DNA from: Sulfuritalea sp.
GTDB lineage: Bacteria > Pseudomonadota > Gammaproteobacteria > Burkholderiales > Rhodocyclaceae
DNA: 64,000 nucleotides
Direction: 5' to 3'
NCBI GenBank assembly: GCA_016712985.1
Contig: JADJQA010000006.1
Coordinates: 123,244-187,243 of the forward strand
In this document: piece by piece, positions 8,763 through 16,719 of the stretch
Layout of the letters: each line of letters begins with the position of its first letter
Position numbering within the stretch: the first letter of the stretch is position 1
Position numbers and translations under genes: made by a program
Notes under the pieces: generated by a model
What the model saw: only the letters and a program-made list of their open reading frames with translations
Databases searched by the model: none
Told to the model about the DNA's origin: nothing

Positions 8763-9239
8763 ATGAATCGCATCATCCGCGCCACCGCATTGTCCGCGCT
8801 TGTTTCAGCCGCCTTCATCCTTCCCGCCCAGGCCCAGGTCACCGTCAAGGATCCCTGGGTGCGCGCCACCGTGCCGCAGCAAAAGGCCACGGGAGCCTTC
8901 ATGCAGATTACCTCGGGGCAGGACGCGCGCCTGCTTGAAGCCAAGTCGCCCGTCGCCGGCGTGGTCGAGGTGCACGAAATGACCATGGAAAAAGACGTGA
9001 TGAAAATGCGCGCCCTGCCCAATGGCCTCGAACTTCCGGCCGGCAAGCCGGTCGAGCTCAAGCCCGGCGGCTACCACGTCATGCTGATGGACCTCAAACA
9101 GCAGATGAAGGAAGGTGACACCGTGCCCGTGACGCTGGTCGTCGAAGGCAAGGACAAGAAGCGCACGACGATCGAAGTCAAGGCACCGGTGAAGGCCCTG
9201 GCCACCGCCGGCAAGGTGGAAGCCGAACACAAGCATTGA
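8763..9239 (+). CDS. Periplasmic copper chaperone PCu(A)C
   Basis: 158 residues with a signal peptide (MNRIIRATALSALVSAAFILPAQAQ) and a PCu(A)C/DUF461 domain. The Cu(I) ligands lie at H71, M82, H105 and M107 in VEVHEMTMEKDVMKMRAL and GGYHVML. The family delivers copper to the CuA or CuB site of cytochrome oxidases in the periplasm. A histidine-bearing tail (EAEHKH) may add metal affinity. AAGGAGT lies seven bases before the ATG. The gene is inserted between gmk and yicC, which are neighbours in many relatives, and points away from gmk, so the 264-base gap probably holds divergent promoters. Confidence 0.88.
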   Translation: MNRIIRATALSALVSAAFILPAQAQVTVKDPWVRATVPQQKATGAFMQITSGQDARLLEAKSPVAGVVEVHEMTMEKDVMKMRALPNGLELPAGKPVELKPGGYHVMLMDLKQQMKEGDTVPVTLVVEGKDKKRTTIEVKAPVKALATAGKVEAEHKH

Positions 9240-9425
9240 TCCTGCTGTCGGGCGCCGACCGGGTCCCGAAAGTCATGGGGCCGCGGCTTCGCAATCGCAG
9301 CCGCTGAGCGGTGCTTGCAGGGGCCGCGGCAAGCCGCAACGACATGGGATCGGGTTCGGCAGACCATGGAAGTCGACGCTTTGAGTACTATGATCAGTAC
9401 CGTTCATTGTCTGAAAGCTACTGGT

Positions 9426-9692
9426 ATGAATTCCCTCACCGTATCGGAACTGAAGCGTCGGGGTATGGCGGCCATCGAAGATGGGTTGCGTCGCGGACCG
9501 CTGCATATCGTCAAGCGCAACAAGCCAGCGGCGGTGGTGTTGACCGAAGCCGAATATGAAAAGCTGGCACATGGCCGGGTCGCCACCCCTGGCGGCATGA
9601 CCGCCGTGCAGTGGCTGCTGAATCAGCGTGTGACCGGCAAGCGCAGCAAGGCGCAAATCGATGCCGCCTTCAAGGGTGAGCGTGACTGGTGA
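9426..9692 (+). CDS. Phd/YefM-type antitoxin
   Basis: 88 residues, MNSLTVSELKRRGMAAIEDGLRRGPLHIVKRNKPAAVVLTEAEYEKL. This is the N-terminal Phd/YefM DNA-binding fold with the usual PAAVVLTEAEYE end, followed by a toxin-neutralising tail. The ATG at 9426 is chosen because the family fold begins there; the frame is open further upstream without a recognisable domain. Its stop overlaps the GTG of a PIN-domain toxin remnant. It is probably an orphan antitoxin now and may still repress its own promoter. Confidence 0.8.
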   Translation: MNSLTVSELKRRGMAAIEDGLRRGPLHIVKRNKPAAVVLTEAEYEKLAHGRVATPGGMTAVQWLLNQRVTGKRSKAQIDAAFKGERDW

Positions 9693-9922
9693 TCGCCTTC
9701 TCTGACGCCAGCGCGCTGATCTACCTGATCGAGGGTGCCGCGCTTTTCGCCACCAGGTTGCGCAAGGAACTCGCGGCGGCGATTCGCGTCCGGACGTGAT
9801 TGAAGACGCCGGATACGCTGCAGGCGGCTTCCTGCCTGCAACTGGGGCCCGACCACCTGTTCCTGACCGGCGATGCTGCTTTCCGGCGGGTGGCCGATTT
9901 GAAGGTGAAGGTACTGGCCTGA
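9689..9922 (+). pseudogene. PIN-domain toxin with internal deletion
   Basis: Starts GTG with VIAFSDASALIYLIEGA, the first strand and catalytic Asp of a VapC-like PIN ribonuclease, overlapping the antitoxin stop by two bases. After about 35 codons the frame ends. In another frame KTPDTLQAASCLQLGPDHLFLTGDAAFRRV appears, the last PIN motif (D in LTGDAAF), followed by a stop. The middle of about 60 residues, which carries the other acidic residues, is absent. The toxin is therefore dead by deletion, not by a one-base error. Confidence 0.75.
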
Positions 9923-10001
9923 CTGATCCTCCGCGGCGCCGAACGGGAATCATGGCAGCGGTACGGCGGCGCATGCTTGGCGTCGTCGTCCGTCGCGAAC
10001 G

Positions 10002-10877
10002 CTATTCCAGATTCTGCACCTGCTCGCGCATCTGCTCGATCAGCAGCTTGAGTTCGAGCGCGATGGCCGTGACTTCGCCCGAGACCGATTTCGAGGACAG
10101 GGTATTGGCCTCGCGGTTCAGCTCCTGCATCAGGAAATCCAGCCGTTTGCCGACGGCGCCGCCCTTCCTCAGCACGCGCTCGAGTTCGTCCATGTGGGTG
10201 ACGAGCCGGGCGATTTCCTCGTCGACATCGATCTTGGCGGCGAACACGCCGACTTCCTGGCGGATGCGCTCCTCGTCAAGGCTCGCCACGGCCTCGCGGA
10301 GTTTTGTCGCCAGGCGCTCGCGATAGGCCGCCAATGCGACCGGCAGCAGGGGTTCGGTGGCGCGCACCTGCTCCCGCATGCGAGCGGCACGGTCGCGCAG
10401 TACGTCGGCCAGCTTGGCGCCTTCGCGGGAGCGCGAGGCGACGAAGTCATCCAGCAGCGTGGCGAACAGTTCCTGTGCGGCGGCCTGCAACTGCTCGGCG
10501 GTCAGCGAGTCGTCGGCGAGCACGCCGGGCCACCGCAGCACTTCGGCCACCGACAGGGGCGCGGCTTGCGGCAGGACGCCGCGCACCGCGGCATCAAGCT
10601 TGCCCAGTTCGGCCAGCAGCGCCGGATCGGGCGCCCGCTGGCGTGCGGTGTTTCCTTGTGCCGGCTGCGCCTGCAGGTAGCCACGGCATTCGATCTTGCC
10701 GCGCCCGACACGCCCGGTGATTTTTTCGCGCAGCGGCATTTCAAGGAAGCGCAAATCTTCGCCGAGGCGAAAGCCGATGTCGAGGTAGCGCGAATTGACG
10801 CTCTTGAGTTCGAGGTTCAGCACCGCGCTGCCCAGGTCGCGGCTGGCGGCGGCATAGCCGGTCATGCTGTGGATCAT
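10002..10877 (-). CDS. yicC: YicC family endoribonuclease-like protein
   Basis: 291 residues, MIHSMTGYAAASRDLGSAVLNLELKSVNSRYLDIGFRLGEDLRFLE at the start and GKRLDFLMQELNREANTLSSKS near the end, both diagnostic of YicC. The E. coli and other homologues act in RNA decay. It is usually adjacent to gmk; here pcuC and a toxin-antitoxin remnant separate them. The gene is divergent from the kinase gene that follows and no frame defect is seen. Confidence 0.92.
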   Translation of the reverse strand: MIHSMTGYAAASRDLGSAVLNLELKSVNSRYLDIGFRLGEDLRFLEMPLREKITGRVGRGKIECRGYLQAQPAQGNTARQRAPDPALLAELGKLDAAVRGVLPQAAPLSVAEVLRWPGVLADDSLTAEQLQAAAQELFATLLDDFVASRSREGAKLADVLRDRAARMREQVRATEPLLPVALAAYRERLATKLREAVASLDEERIRQEVGVFAAKIDVDEEIARLVTHMDELERVLRKGGAVGKRLDFLMQELNREANTLSSKSVSGEVTAIALELKLLIEQMREQVQNLE

Positions 10878-10995
10878 GGTGTCAGGGAGTCTCCCTTCCT
10901 GTCGCCCAAAGGAGTTGTTTACAGTGGCAAGGCGAACTAGGAAAATCGCGGCAGTATATCAACCTGCTCGCACTTGTCATTCCCCTAGCCAAAAA

Positions 10996-11928
10996 GTGGT
11001 TTTCCAAAACAATCAGCCCTTGCCCCCCGGCTACGAGCTCGAAGGCTATCGTATCGATCGGCAGCTTTCGATCGGCGGCTTTTCCATTGTCTATCTGGCG
11101 CACGATGCCAAGGGCACGCCGGTGGCGATCAAGGAATACCTGCCGAATGCCCTGGCGCTGCGCGGCGAAGGGCAAATCGCGCCGACCATTCCGCCGGAGT
11201 ACCAGGGGGACTTCAATCGCGGCCTGAAGTGCTTTTTCGAGGAAGGGCGGGCGCTGACCGGGCTTGACCATCCGAACGTGGTGCGCGTGCTGAATTTCTT
11301 CCGCGCAAACCAGACCGTGTATCTGGTGATGCGCTTCGAGGTCGGTCGCACCTTGCGCGACCTCATTCGCAAGCGTCGCGGCCGGCTCGACGAAGCGTTT
11401 CTGCGCACCATGTTCCGCGGCGTGCTCGACGGTCTCGGCGAGGTGCATGGCTCTGGCTTGCTGCATCTGGACATCAAGCCGGCCAACATCTGGCTGCGCA
11501 CCGACGGCAGCCCTGTGCTGCTGGACTTCGGCGCCGCGCGCTATGCCGTCGATATCGGTCCGCCCGAGCCGCAGGCGATGTACACGCCGGGTTATGCGGC
11601 GCCCGAGCAGTATCACGGCAAGTTCACGCTGGGACCGTGGACCGATATCTACGCGGTCGGCGCCTGCATGTATGCGGCGCTGGCCGGTGGCGCGCCGCAG
11701 GCAGCCGACGCGAGGCTGATCGATGATCAGTTGCTGCCTGCCCGGCAGGTTTGGGGAAGCGAGTATTCGCCCCACCTGCTGGCAACCATCGACCAATGCC
11801 TGGGTCTCGATCCGGCGCGGCGGCCGCAACATGCCCGCGCCCTGCAGGCTTCCCTGGCAGGCGACGAGGCGCGGGACCAGCCGCCGGATACCTGGCTTTC
11901 CCTCCTCGGCCTGGGTGGCAGGAAATGA
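10996..11928 (+). CDS. Serine/threonine protein kinase, Hanks type
   Basis: 310 residues from the proposed GTG. Kinase subdomains in order: glycine loop LSIGGFSIVYLA, lysine K46 in VAIKEYLP, the C-helix region FFEEGRALTGLDHPNVV, catalytic loop HLDIKPANIW (HLD in place of HRD), metal-binding DFG in LLDFGAARYA and APEQY. No transmembrane helix or sensor domain follows, so it is a soluble kinase. Its stop overlaps the phosphatase ATG (ATGA), giving a kinase-phosphatase switch pair. The start is uncertain: there is no clear ribosome-binding site and the frame is open back into the yicC promoter region. Confidence 0.88.
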   Translation: MVFQNNQPLPPGYELEGYRIDRQLSIGGFSIVYLAHDAKGTPVAIKEYLPNALALRGEGQIAPTIPPEYQGDFNRGLKCFFEEGRALTGLDHPNVVRVLNFFRANQTVYLVMRFEVGRTLRDLIRKRRGRLDEAFLRTMFRGVLDGLGEVHGSGLLHLDIKPANIWLRTDGSPVLLDFGAARYAVDIGPPEPQAMYTPGYAAPEQYHGKFTLGPWTDIYAVGACMYAALAGGAPQAADARLIDDQLLPARQVWGSEYSPHLLATIDQCLGLDPARRPQHARALQASLAGDEARDQPPDTWLSLLGLGGRK

Positions 11929-12815
11929 GCTACACCATCGCCCAGGCCAGCCGTATCGGCGGCCGTCGGATCAATCAGGATCGCGTCGCCTGGCTGGCAA
12001 CTGACGACGCCGTGCTGATGGTGGTGGCCGATGGCATGGGCGGTCATCTGCAGGGTGAAGTTGCGGCACAGATCGCGATCGATACCGTCAGCGAGCGTTT
12101 CCGCGGCGAAGCGAAGACGCGCCTTGCCGACCCGGCGAGGTTTCTGCGGACGAGCCTTCAGCAGGCGCACGAGACCATCGTCCGCTATGCCGCCGACTGC
12201 CGCATCCCGCTGCACGCCGCGCCGCGCACCACGTGCATCGCCTGCGTGGTGCAGGATGGGCAGGCGATCTGGGCCCATGCCGGCGATTCGCGCCTGTACC
12301 TGATCCACGGCCATGGTCCTGGACAGGCCCGCGGCACTCAGACCCGTGATCACAGCGTTGTCCAGCGCATGATCGACGAGGGTAGCCTGAGTCATGCGGA
12401 AGCGGCCACCCACCCGCTGCGCAACCGGGTTTTGAGTTGCCTGGGCGGCGAAGCGGCGCCGCACATCGAAGTTTCGCCTGCGGTCCCGCTGGCGGATGGC
12501 GATATGCTTGCCTTGTGTACCGACGGCGCCTGGTCGCCCCTGGGCGACACGCTGGTCACCCAACTCGGAAGTGCGCCGCTGCCCACCATCGTGCCGAATC
12601 TGCTTGCCACCGCCGAGCGGATGGCCGGTCCCGGCGCCGACAATCTGACCCTGATCGCCCTGCGCTGGGAAACCCCCGATCCCGACGCAGTTGCCCGCAA
12701 GGCGGCTTCCGCTGCCCAGGCGCCGGCCGGGTCGGTCAGCGACGACGATATCGCGGGCGCCATCGCCGAGCTTCGTCGTTCCGTTCCGTACATATCCAGT
12801 GGAGCATCCTCATGA
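11925..12815 (+). CDS. PP2C-type serine/threonine phosphatase
   Basis: 296 residues with the PPM/PP2C metal-binding pattern: RRINQDR near residue 15, VVADGMGGHLQGEVAA near 35-50, AHAGDSRLYLI, LCTDGAW, and GADNLTLIAL at the end. It should reverse phosphorylation by the upstream kinase. Both ends overlap neighbours by ATGA (kinase stop, rph start), so translation of the three genes is coupled. The last 50 residues are a linker-like tail. Confidence 0.92.
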   Translation: MSYTIAQASRIGGRRINQDRVAWLATDDAVLMVVADGMGGHLQGEVAAQIAIDTVSERFRGEAKTRLADPARFLRTSLQQAHETIVRYAADCRIPLHAAPRTTCIACVVQDGQAIWAHAGDSRLYLIHGHGPGQARGTQTRDHSVVQRMIDEGSLSHAEAATHPLRNRVLSCLGGEAAPHIEVSPAVPLADGDMLALCTDGAWSPLGDTLVTQLGSAPLPTIVPNLLATAERMAGPGADNLTLIALRWETPDPDAVARKAASAAQAPAGSVSDDDIAGAIAELRRSVPYISSGASS

Positions 12816-13540
12816 CCCGCCCGCCTCAACGCACCGACCGCGCAGCGGATCAACTGCGCAGCCTGAAGATCACCCGCAATTACACCCGCCACGCCGAAGG
12901 CAGCGTGCTCGTCGAGTTCGGCGCCACCAAGGTCTTGTGCACCGCCAGTGTCGAGGAATCGGTGCCTGGCTTTCTGCGCGGCAAGGGTTCCGGCTGGGTG
13001 ACGGCCGAATACGGCATGCTGCCGCGCGCCACCAACACGCGCACCGCGCGCGAAGCGGCGAAGGGCAAGCAGTCCGGCCGCACCCAGGAAATCCAGCGCC
13101 TGATCGGCCGCAGCCTGCGTGCGGTAACCGATCTGGCGGCGCTCGGCGAACGGCAGATCACGCTCGATTGCGACGTCTTGCAGGCCGACGGGGGCACGCG
13201 CTGCGCATCCATCAGCGGCGCCTGCGTCGCGCTGCACGACGCCCTGTCCACGCTGGTCGCCAATGGCAAGCTGGCGGGCCACCCGATGCGCGAGCTGGTC
13301 GGCGCCGTCTCGGTCGGCATCGTCGATGGCCTGCCGCTGCTCGACCTCGACTATGCCGAAGACTCCGGCTGCGATACCGACATGAACGTGGTGATGACGT
13401 CCGCCGGCGGCATCATCGAAGTGCAGGGCACGGCCGAAGGCGCTCCCTTCTCGCGCGCGGAACTGGATGCCCTGCTGGAACTCGCCGCGGTCGGCATCGG
13501 CGACATCATCAAGGCGCAGCAGTTGGCGCTGGCGGCATGA
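12812..13540 (+). CDS. rph: Ribonuclease PH
   Basis: 242 residues, a 3'-5' phosphorolytic exoribonuclease that trims tRNA 3' ends and nucleotidyl leaders. Landmarks: SVLVEFGATKVLCTASVEE, KGSGWVTAEYGMLPRATNTR, GRTQEIQRLIGRSLRAV, ITLDCDVLQADGGTR and LDYAEDSGCDTDMNVVMT. Length matches the family. Coupled to the phosphatase gene by an ATGA overlap, so rph translation may follow the kinase-phosphatase transcript. Confidence 0.96.
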   Translation: MTRPPQRTDRAADQLRSLKITRNYTRHAEGSVLVEFGATKVLCTASVEESVPGFLRGKGSGWVTAEYGMLPRATNTRTAREAAKGKQSGRTQEIQRLIGRSLRAVTDLAALGERQITLDCDVLQADGGTRCASISGACVALHDALSTLVANGKLAGHPMRELVGAVSVGIVDGLPLLDLDYAEDSGCDTDMNVVMTSAGGIIEVQGTAEGAPFSRAELDALLELAAVGIGDIIKAQQLALAA

Positions 13541-13570
13541 CGAAAACAAAGTGCGGATGAAACCTCTTTC

Positions 13571-13680
13571 AACGCAGAGGGCGCAGAGGCGCAGAGGACG
13601 CGGAGAAAGGCAAAGCAGGACGTCCATGTCGCAAATTCTTGCGTTTCCTCTGCGCTCTCTGCGCCTCTGCGCCCTCTGCG
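13571..13680. repeat. CTCTGCG-type long inverted repeat
   Basis: Left arm built of GCGCAGAG units (AACGCAGAGGGCGCAGAG and onward), right arm of CTCTGCGC units (TGCGCTCTCTGCGCCTCTG and onward), separated by about 35 bases. The arms can pair over some 30 bases with a few mismatches. Low-complexity elements of this kind occur in many unrelated environmental genomes. It lies between rph and rdgB and may form a strong hairpin in the transcript. Confidence 0.75.
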
Positions 13681-13704
13681 TCGAGAGCGGTTAGCCAAAC
13701 CCTC

Positions 13705-14295
13705 ATGAAGAAACTCGTCCTCGCGTCGGGCAACGCCGGCAAGCTGCGCGAATTTGGCCAGTTGCTGGCGCGCTTCGATTTCGAAGTGCTGCCGCAGGCG
13801 GTCTTCAACGTGCCGGAGGCCGAAGAACCGCACATCACTTTCGTCGAGAACGCGCTGGCCAAGGCGCGTCATGCCGCGCAGCTTACCGGCCTGCCGGCGC
13901 TGGCCGATGACTCGGGCCTGTGCGTCACGGCCCTCGGCGGCGCGCCGGGCGTGTATTCGGCCCACTATGCCGGCGAACCCAGGTCGGATCAGCGCAACAA
14001 CGCCAGGCTGCTCGCCGATCTTGCCGGGATCGCCGATCGTCGCGCGCACTATGTCGCGGTGCTGGTGCTGCTGCGCTCGGCCGCCGATCCGCAGCCGCTC
14101 ATCGCGCAAGGCGAATGGCATGGCGAGATCATCGATACGCCGCGCGGCGCCGGCGGCTTCGGTTACGACCCCTGCTTCCTGATCCCGGACGCCGGCATGA
14201 CCGCCGCCGAACTGCCGCACGAAGAAAAGAACCGCCGCTCGCATCGCGGCCAGGCGCTGGCGCGACTCATCGAGCATCTGCGGATCGGGATGTGA
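13705..14295 (+). CDS. rdgB: dITP/XTP pyrophosphatase RdgB
   Basis: 196 residues, house-cleaning NTPase that hydrolyses non-canonical purine NTPs. Family marks: MKKLVLASGNAGKLREFGQLL, ITFVENALAKARHAA, ADDSGLCVTALGGAPGVYSAHYAG, GEWHGEIIDTPRGAGGFGYDPCFL and AELPHEEKNRRSHRGQAL. Its stop overlaps the hemW GTG, as in the common rdgB-hemW order. The upstream inverted repeat leaves only a short leader. Confidence 0.95.
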   Translation: MKKLVLASGNAGKLREFGQLLARFDFEVLPQAVFNVPEAEEPHITFVENALAKARHAAQLTGLPALADDSGLCVTALGGAPGVYSAHYAGEPRSDQRNNARLLADLAGIADRRAHYVAVLVLLRSAADPQPLIAQGEWHGEIIDTPRGAGGFGYDPCFLIPDAGMTAAELPHEEKNRRSHRGQALARLIEHLRIGM

Positions 14296-15540
14296 TCCCG
14301 ATCATTCCGCTGGCTTCCTCCTCCGCGGAGGACTTCCTGCGCGGCGTCCCGCCAGCGCCGACCGCTGCCGGCTCAGGGCTGGCGGCCCCGCCGCCGCTGG
14401 CGCTGTATGTGCATTGGCCGTGGTGTGTGAAGAAGTGTCCCTACTGCGACTTCAATTCGCACGAAAGCCATCGCACTTTGGGTGAGGACAGCGAGGCCGC
14501 CTATCTCGCCGCGCTGATCGGCGATCTCGAAGCGGCCCTGCCGCGGATCTGGAATCGTTCGGTCGTCAGCGTGTTCATCGGTGGCGGCACGCCCAGCCTG
14601 ATGCGCGGCGAAACCGTCGAGGCGCTGCTGGCCGCCATCCGCATGCGTGTGCCCCTGCATCCCGGCGCCGAGATCACCCTCGAAGCCAATCCCGGCACTG
14701 CCGACGCGGCGAAGTTCGCGGCCTTCCGCGCGGCGGGAGTGAATCGGCTCTCGATCGGTGTGCAGAGCTTCGACGACGTGAAGTTGGCGGCGCTGGGACG
14801 GATTCACGACAGCGCCGAGGCGCATCGCGCGATCGAACTGGCGCTAAGGAACTTCGAACGCGTCAATCTGGACCTGATGTATGCGTTGCCGCAGCAGACT
14901 CTGGCCGAAGCGCGGCAGGACATCACCACCGCAATACGCACCGGCGTCAGCCACCTGTCCGCCTATCACCTGACCCTGGAACCGAACACGCCCTTTCATC
15001 ATGCGCCCCCGCCGCTGCCGGACGATGACCTGGCGGCCGACATGCAGGAAATGGTCGAAGCCACGCTCGGCGCGGCCGGCTTCGATCACTATGAAACCTC
15101 GGCCTTCGCCAAACCTGCCAGTGGCACCGATGAGCGGTGCCGGCACAACCTGAACTACTGGACCTTTGGCGATTACCTCGGCATTGGCGCCGGCGCCCAC
15201 AGCAAGTTGTCAAACCACGAGACGATCTGGCGCGAGGCGCGGCACCGAAATCCGCGCGCCTACCTGCACCGGCGCCACGCGCGGCGATTTCCTCAGCACC
15301 CGGCAGTCCATCGCCCGTGCCGATCTGCCCGGCGAATTCATGATGAATGCGTTGCGCCTGAACGCAGGCTTTCCGCCGCGGCTGTTTGTCGAACGCACCG
15401 GCCTGCCGCTGGCCGTCATCGAAGGGCCGGGGCTGGCGGCGCGGCGCGCGGGCCTGCTGGTGACCATGGACGGGTACATCCGCCCGACGCCACTGGGCCG
15501 GCGTTTCCTCAACCAGCTTTTGGCCGGGTTCCTGGCGTAG
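14292..15540 (+). CDS. hemW: Radical SAM heme chaperone HemW (one frameshift)
   Basis: Coproporphyrinogen-oxidase-like radical SAM protein that binds heme and hands it to client proteins such as respiratory enzymes. The cluster cysteines are C45, C49 and C52 in WPWCVKKCPYCDF. GGGTPSLM, ANPGT, RLSIGVQSFDD and NLDLMYALPQQT follow, then LNYWTFGDYLGIGAGAHSK. The frame changes near 15265, within RNPRAYL, and continues as TGATRGDFLSTRQSIARADLPGEFMMNALRL to a normal C-terminus. A one-base indel restores about 415 residues. The GTG start overlaps the rdgB stop. Confidence 0.9.
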
Positions 15541-15569
15541 CGCGTCCTGCGTCGGCGTCGGACTGCGGC

Positions 15570-16484
15570 CTACGCTGCTGCCACGGCGTCAGGGAACAAG
15601 GACAGGGAAGTCGGCTCGGGTAACCGAACCGGTATCTCGAATTCGGCGCCGTGGATCGGCCGCAAAGGCCAGCAGGGAGCGCCCGCAGCCGTGCCGGGTT
15701 CGAGGAAGAAATAAGAGAGTCGCGGGCCAATGCGATCGAAACGCAAGCCGACGTGGGAGATGTTCTGGCGCAGCCGCAGGTCCCCGAACTGGATCCACCA
15801 GAGCGACCGATCCTCATGGTCCATCGTCAGCGCCCCCGCCAGCAGGCCGACAAGGCCGATGGTGGGGCCCGTGCTTGCCGATTTGACGGTCCCGTCGAGT
15901 CCTACTTCCAGGCTGCGGTAAGCGCCGCCGGGGACGGCGAACTCCGGGCCGATCTGCACCCACAAGGATTGCCGGAACGGATCGTAGGTGATACCGAACG
16001 CCGATTCATCGTCGCCGATCGGCAGTTCGCACAGCGCATCGCCATTGCCCCCGAAGCTGCCGGTTTGCCAGATGAAGGTCCTGGTCGGCGAAAGCAGATT
16101 GCCGTTGCCGGTCCGCCGGATGGTGAAATTGTGGCGTCCGTCGGTGGCGCCATCGACGACCGTGCCTCGAAACAGGCACAGGTTGGCATCGGCGCGGAGC
16201 GAACCCGTCTGGTCGTTGCCGCCGATGTCGTAGCGATGCTTGTACGGGCCCAACACATCGATCCTGCCGCCGGCGACCGCGATCGGGCTGCGCACGAGCC
16301 CTTCGCCCACTTCGCTGCCGAGGAGGGGTCCGTGTCGCCAAGTGTTGTCGACCGTCACCTGGCCGTCCAGGATACTGGCGACCGAAACACCGTAAGGATT
16401 GGCTGACGAATCGGTGACCGAGGCTTCGAAGTCGGTCATGTACAGCGTCGCGAGGAAAGAATTCATGCGCCTTGGATCGATCAT
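15570..16484 (-). CDS. Hypothetical protein with PEP-CTERM-like C-terminus (possibly indel-damaged)
   Basis: 304 residues, no known enzymatic domain; composition and spacing (DSSANPYGVSVASILDGQVTVDNTW, many Gly/Thr/Asp) resemble secreted PEP-CTERM proteins. The end reads VRLPEPTSLSLF then a short hydrophobic stretch and TAG; the same frame continues past the stop as AAVRRRRRTR. PEP, hydrophobic span and arginine cluster are the three elements of the PEP-CTERM sorting signal, but here they are split by a stop and a Pro-Asp. No signal peptide is visible at the N-terminus, which argues for caution. The ATG at 16484 is chosen because GGAGG lies eight bases upstream. A sigma54-like promoter precedes it. 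Confidence 0.55.
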   Translation of the reverse strand: MIDPRRMNSFLATLYMTDFEASVTDSSANPYGVSVASILDGQVTVDNTWRHGPLLGSEVGEGLVRSPIAVAGGRIDVLGPYKHRYDIGGNDQTGSLRADANLCLFRGTVVDGATDGRHNFTIRRTGNGNLLSPTRTFIWQTGSFGGNGDALCELPIGDDESAFGITYDPFRQSLWVQIGPEFAVPGGAYRSLEVGLDGTVKSASTGPTIGLVGLLAGALTMDHEDRSLWWIQFGDLRLRQNISHVGLRFDRIGPRLSYFFLEPGTAAGAPCWPLRPIHGAEFEIPVRLPEPTSLSLFPDAVAAA

Positions 16485-16598
16485 TTCGGTCCTCCGGGCG
16501 CAGGAGGAGGATTTCACTGGCAATTCGTTATTGACATCCTTGGGGAGCGTTGTATTTCACCTGCCGCCCGGAGCCAGGTTGCGCTGCCAATGCTTGAC

Positions 16599-16615
16599 AG
16601 CAATTACCGTACCGG
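16599..16615 (-). promoter_or_regulatory. Sigma54-type promoter of the PEP-CTERM-like gene
   Basis: Read on the minus strand: CCGGTACGGTAATTGCT, against the sigma54 consensus TGGCACG-N4-TTGCW. The invariant GG (-24) and GC (-12) are present with exactly ten bases between them, and most other positions agree. Transcription would start near 16588, about 100 bases before the ATG. RpoN with the PrsK/PrsR two-component system is known to drive PEP-CTERM genes in floc-forming betaproteobacteria, which supports the call. Confidence 0.5.
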
Positions 16616-16677
16616 CCAGGCGTGGCTGAGCACTTCGTTGTAAAACAACAGCCTGGAGCGTTCTCGCTGCGGTTTTT

Positions 16678-16712
16678 GACAGGGGGTGTAAATTATTCCG
16701 ACACTTCCTGTC
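16678..16712. promoter_or_regulatory. Inverted-repeat candidate activator site
   Basis: GACAGGGGGTGT and ACACTTCCTGTC face each other around AAATTATTCCG; ten of twelve arm positions pair. On the gene's strand the core reads TGTCGGAATAATTTACA. It lies about 70-100 bases upstream of the sigma54-like promoter, where an enhancer-binding protein would sit. It is not a good terminator for the SRPBCC gene that ends at 16720, because no T run follows on either strand. Confidence 0.45.
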
Positions 16713-16719
16713 CGGCAGA

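Noticed and set aside
12392..13627. Long minus-strand open frame across rph
   Set aside because: Shadow of the PP2C and rph genes, both of which are well supported on the plus strand.
16678..16712. Intrinsic terminator of the SRPBCC operon
   Set aside because: The stem is good but neither strand has a following T run, and the position suits an upstream activator site better.
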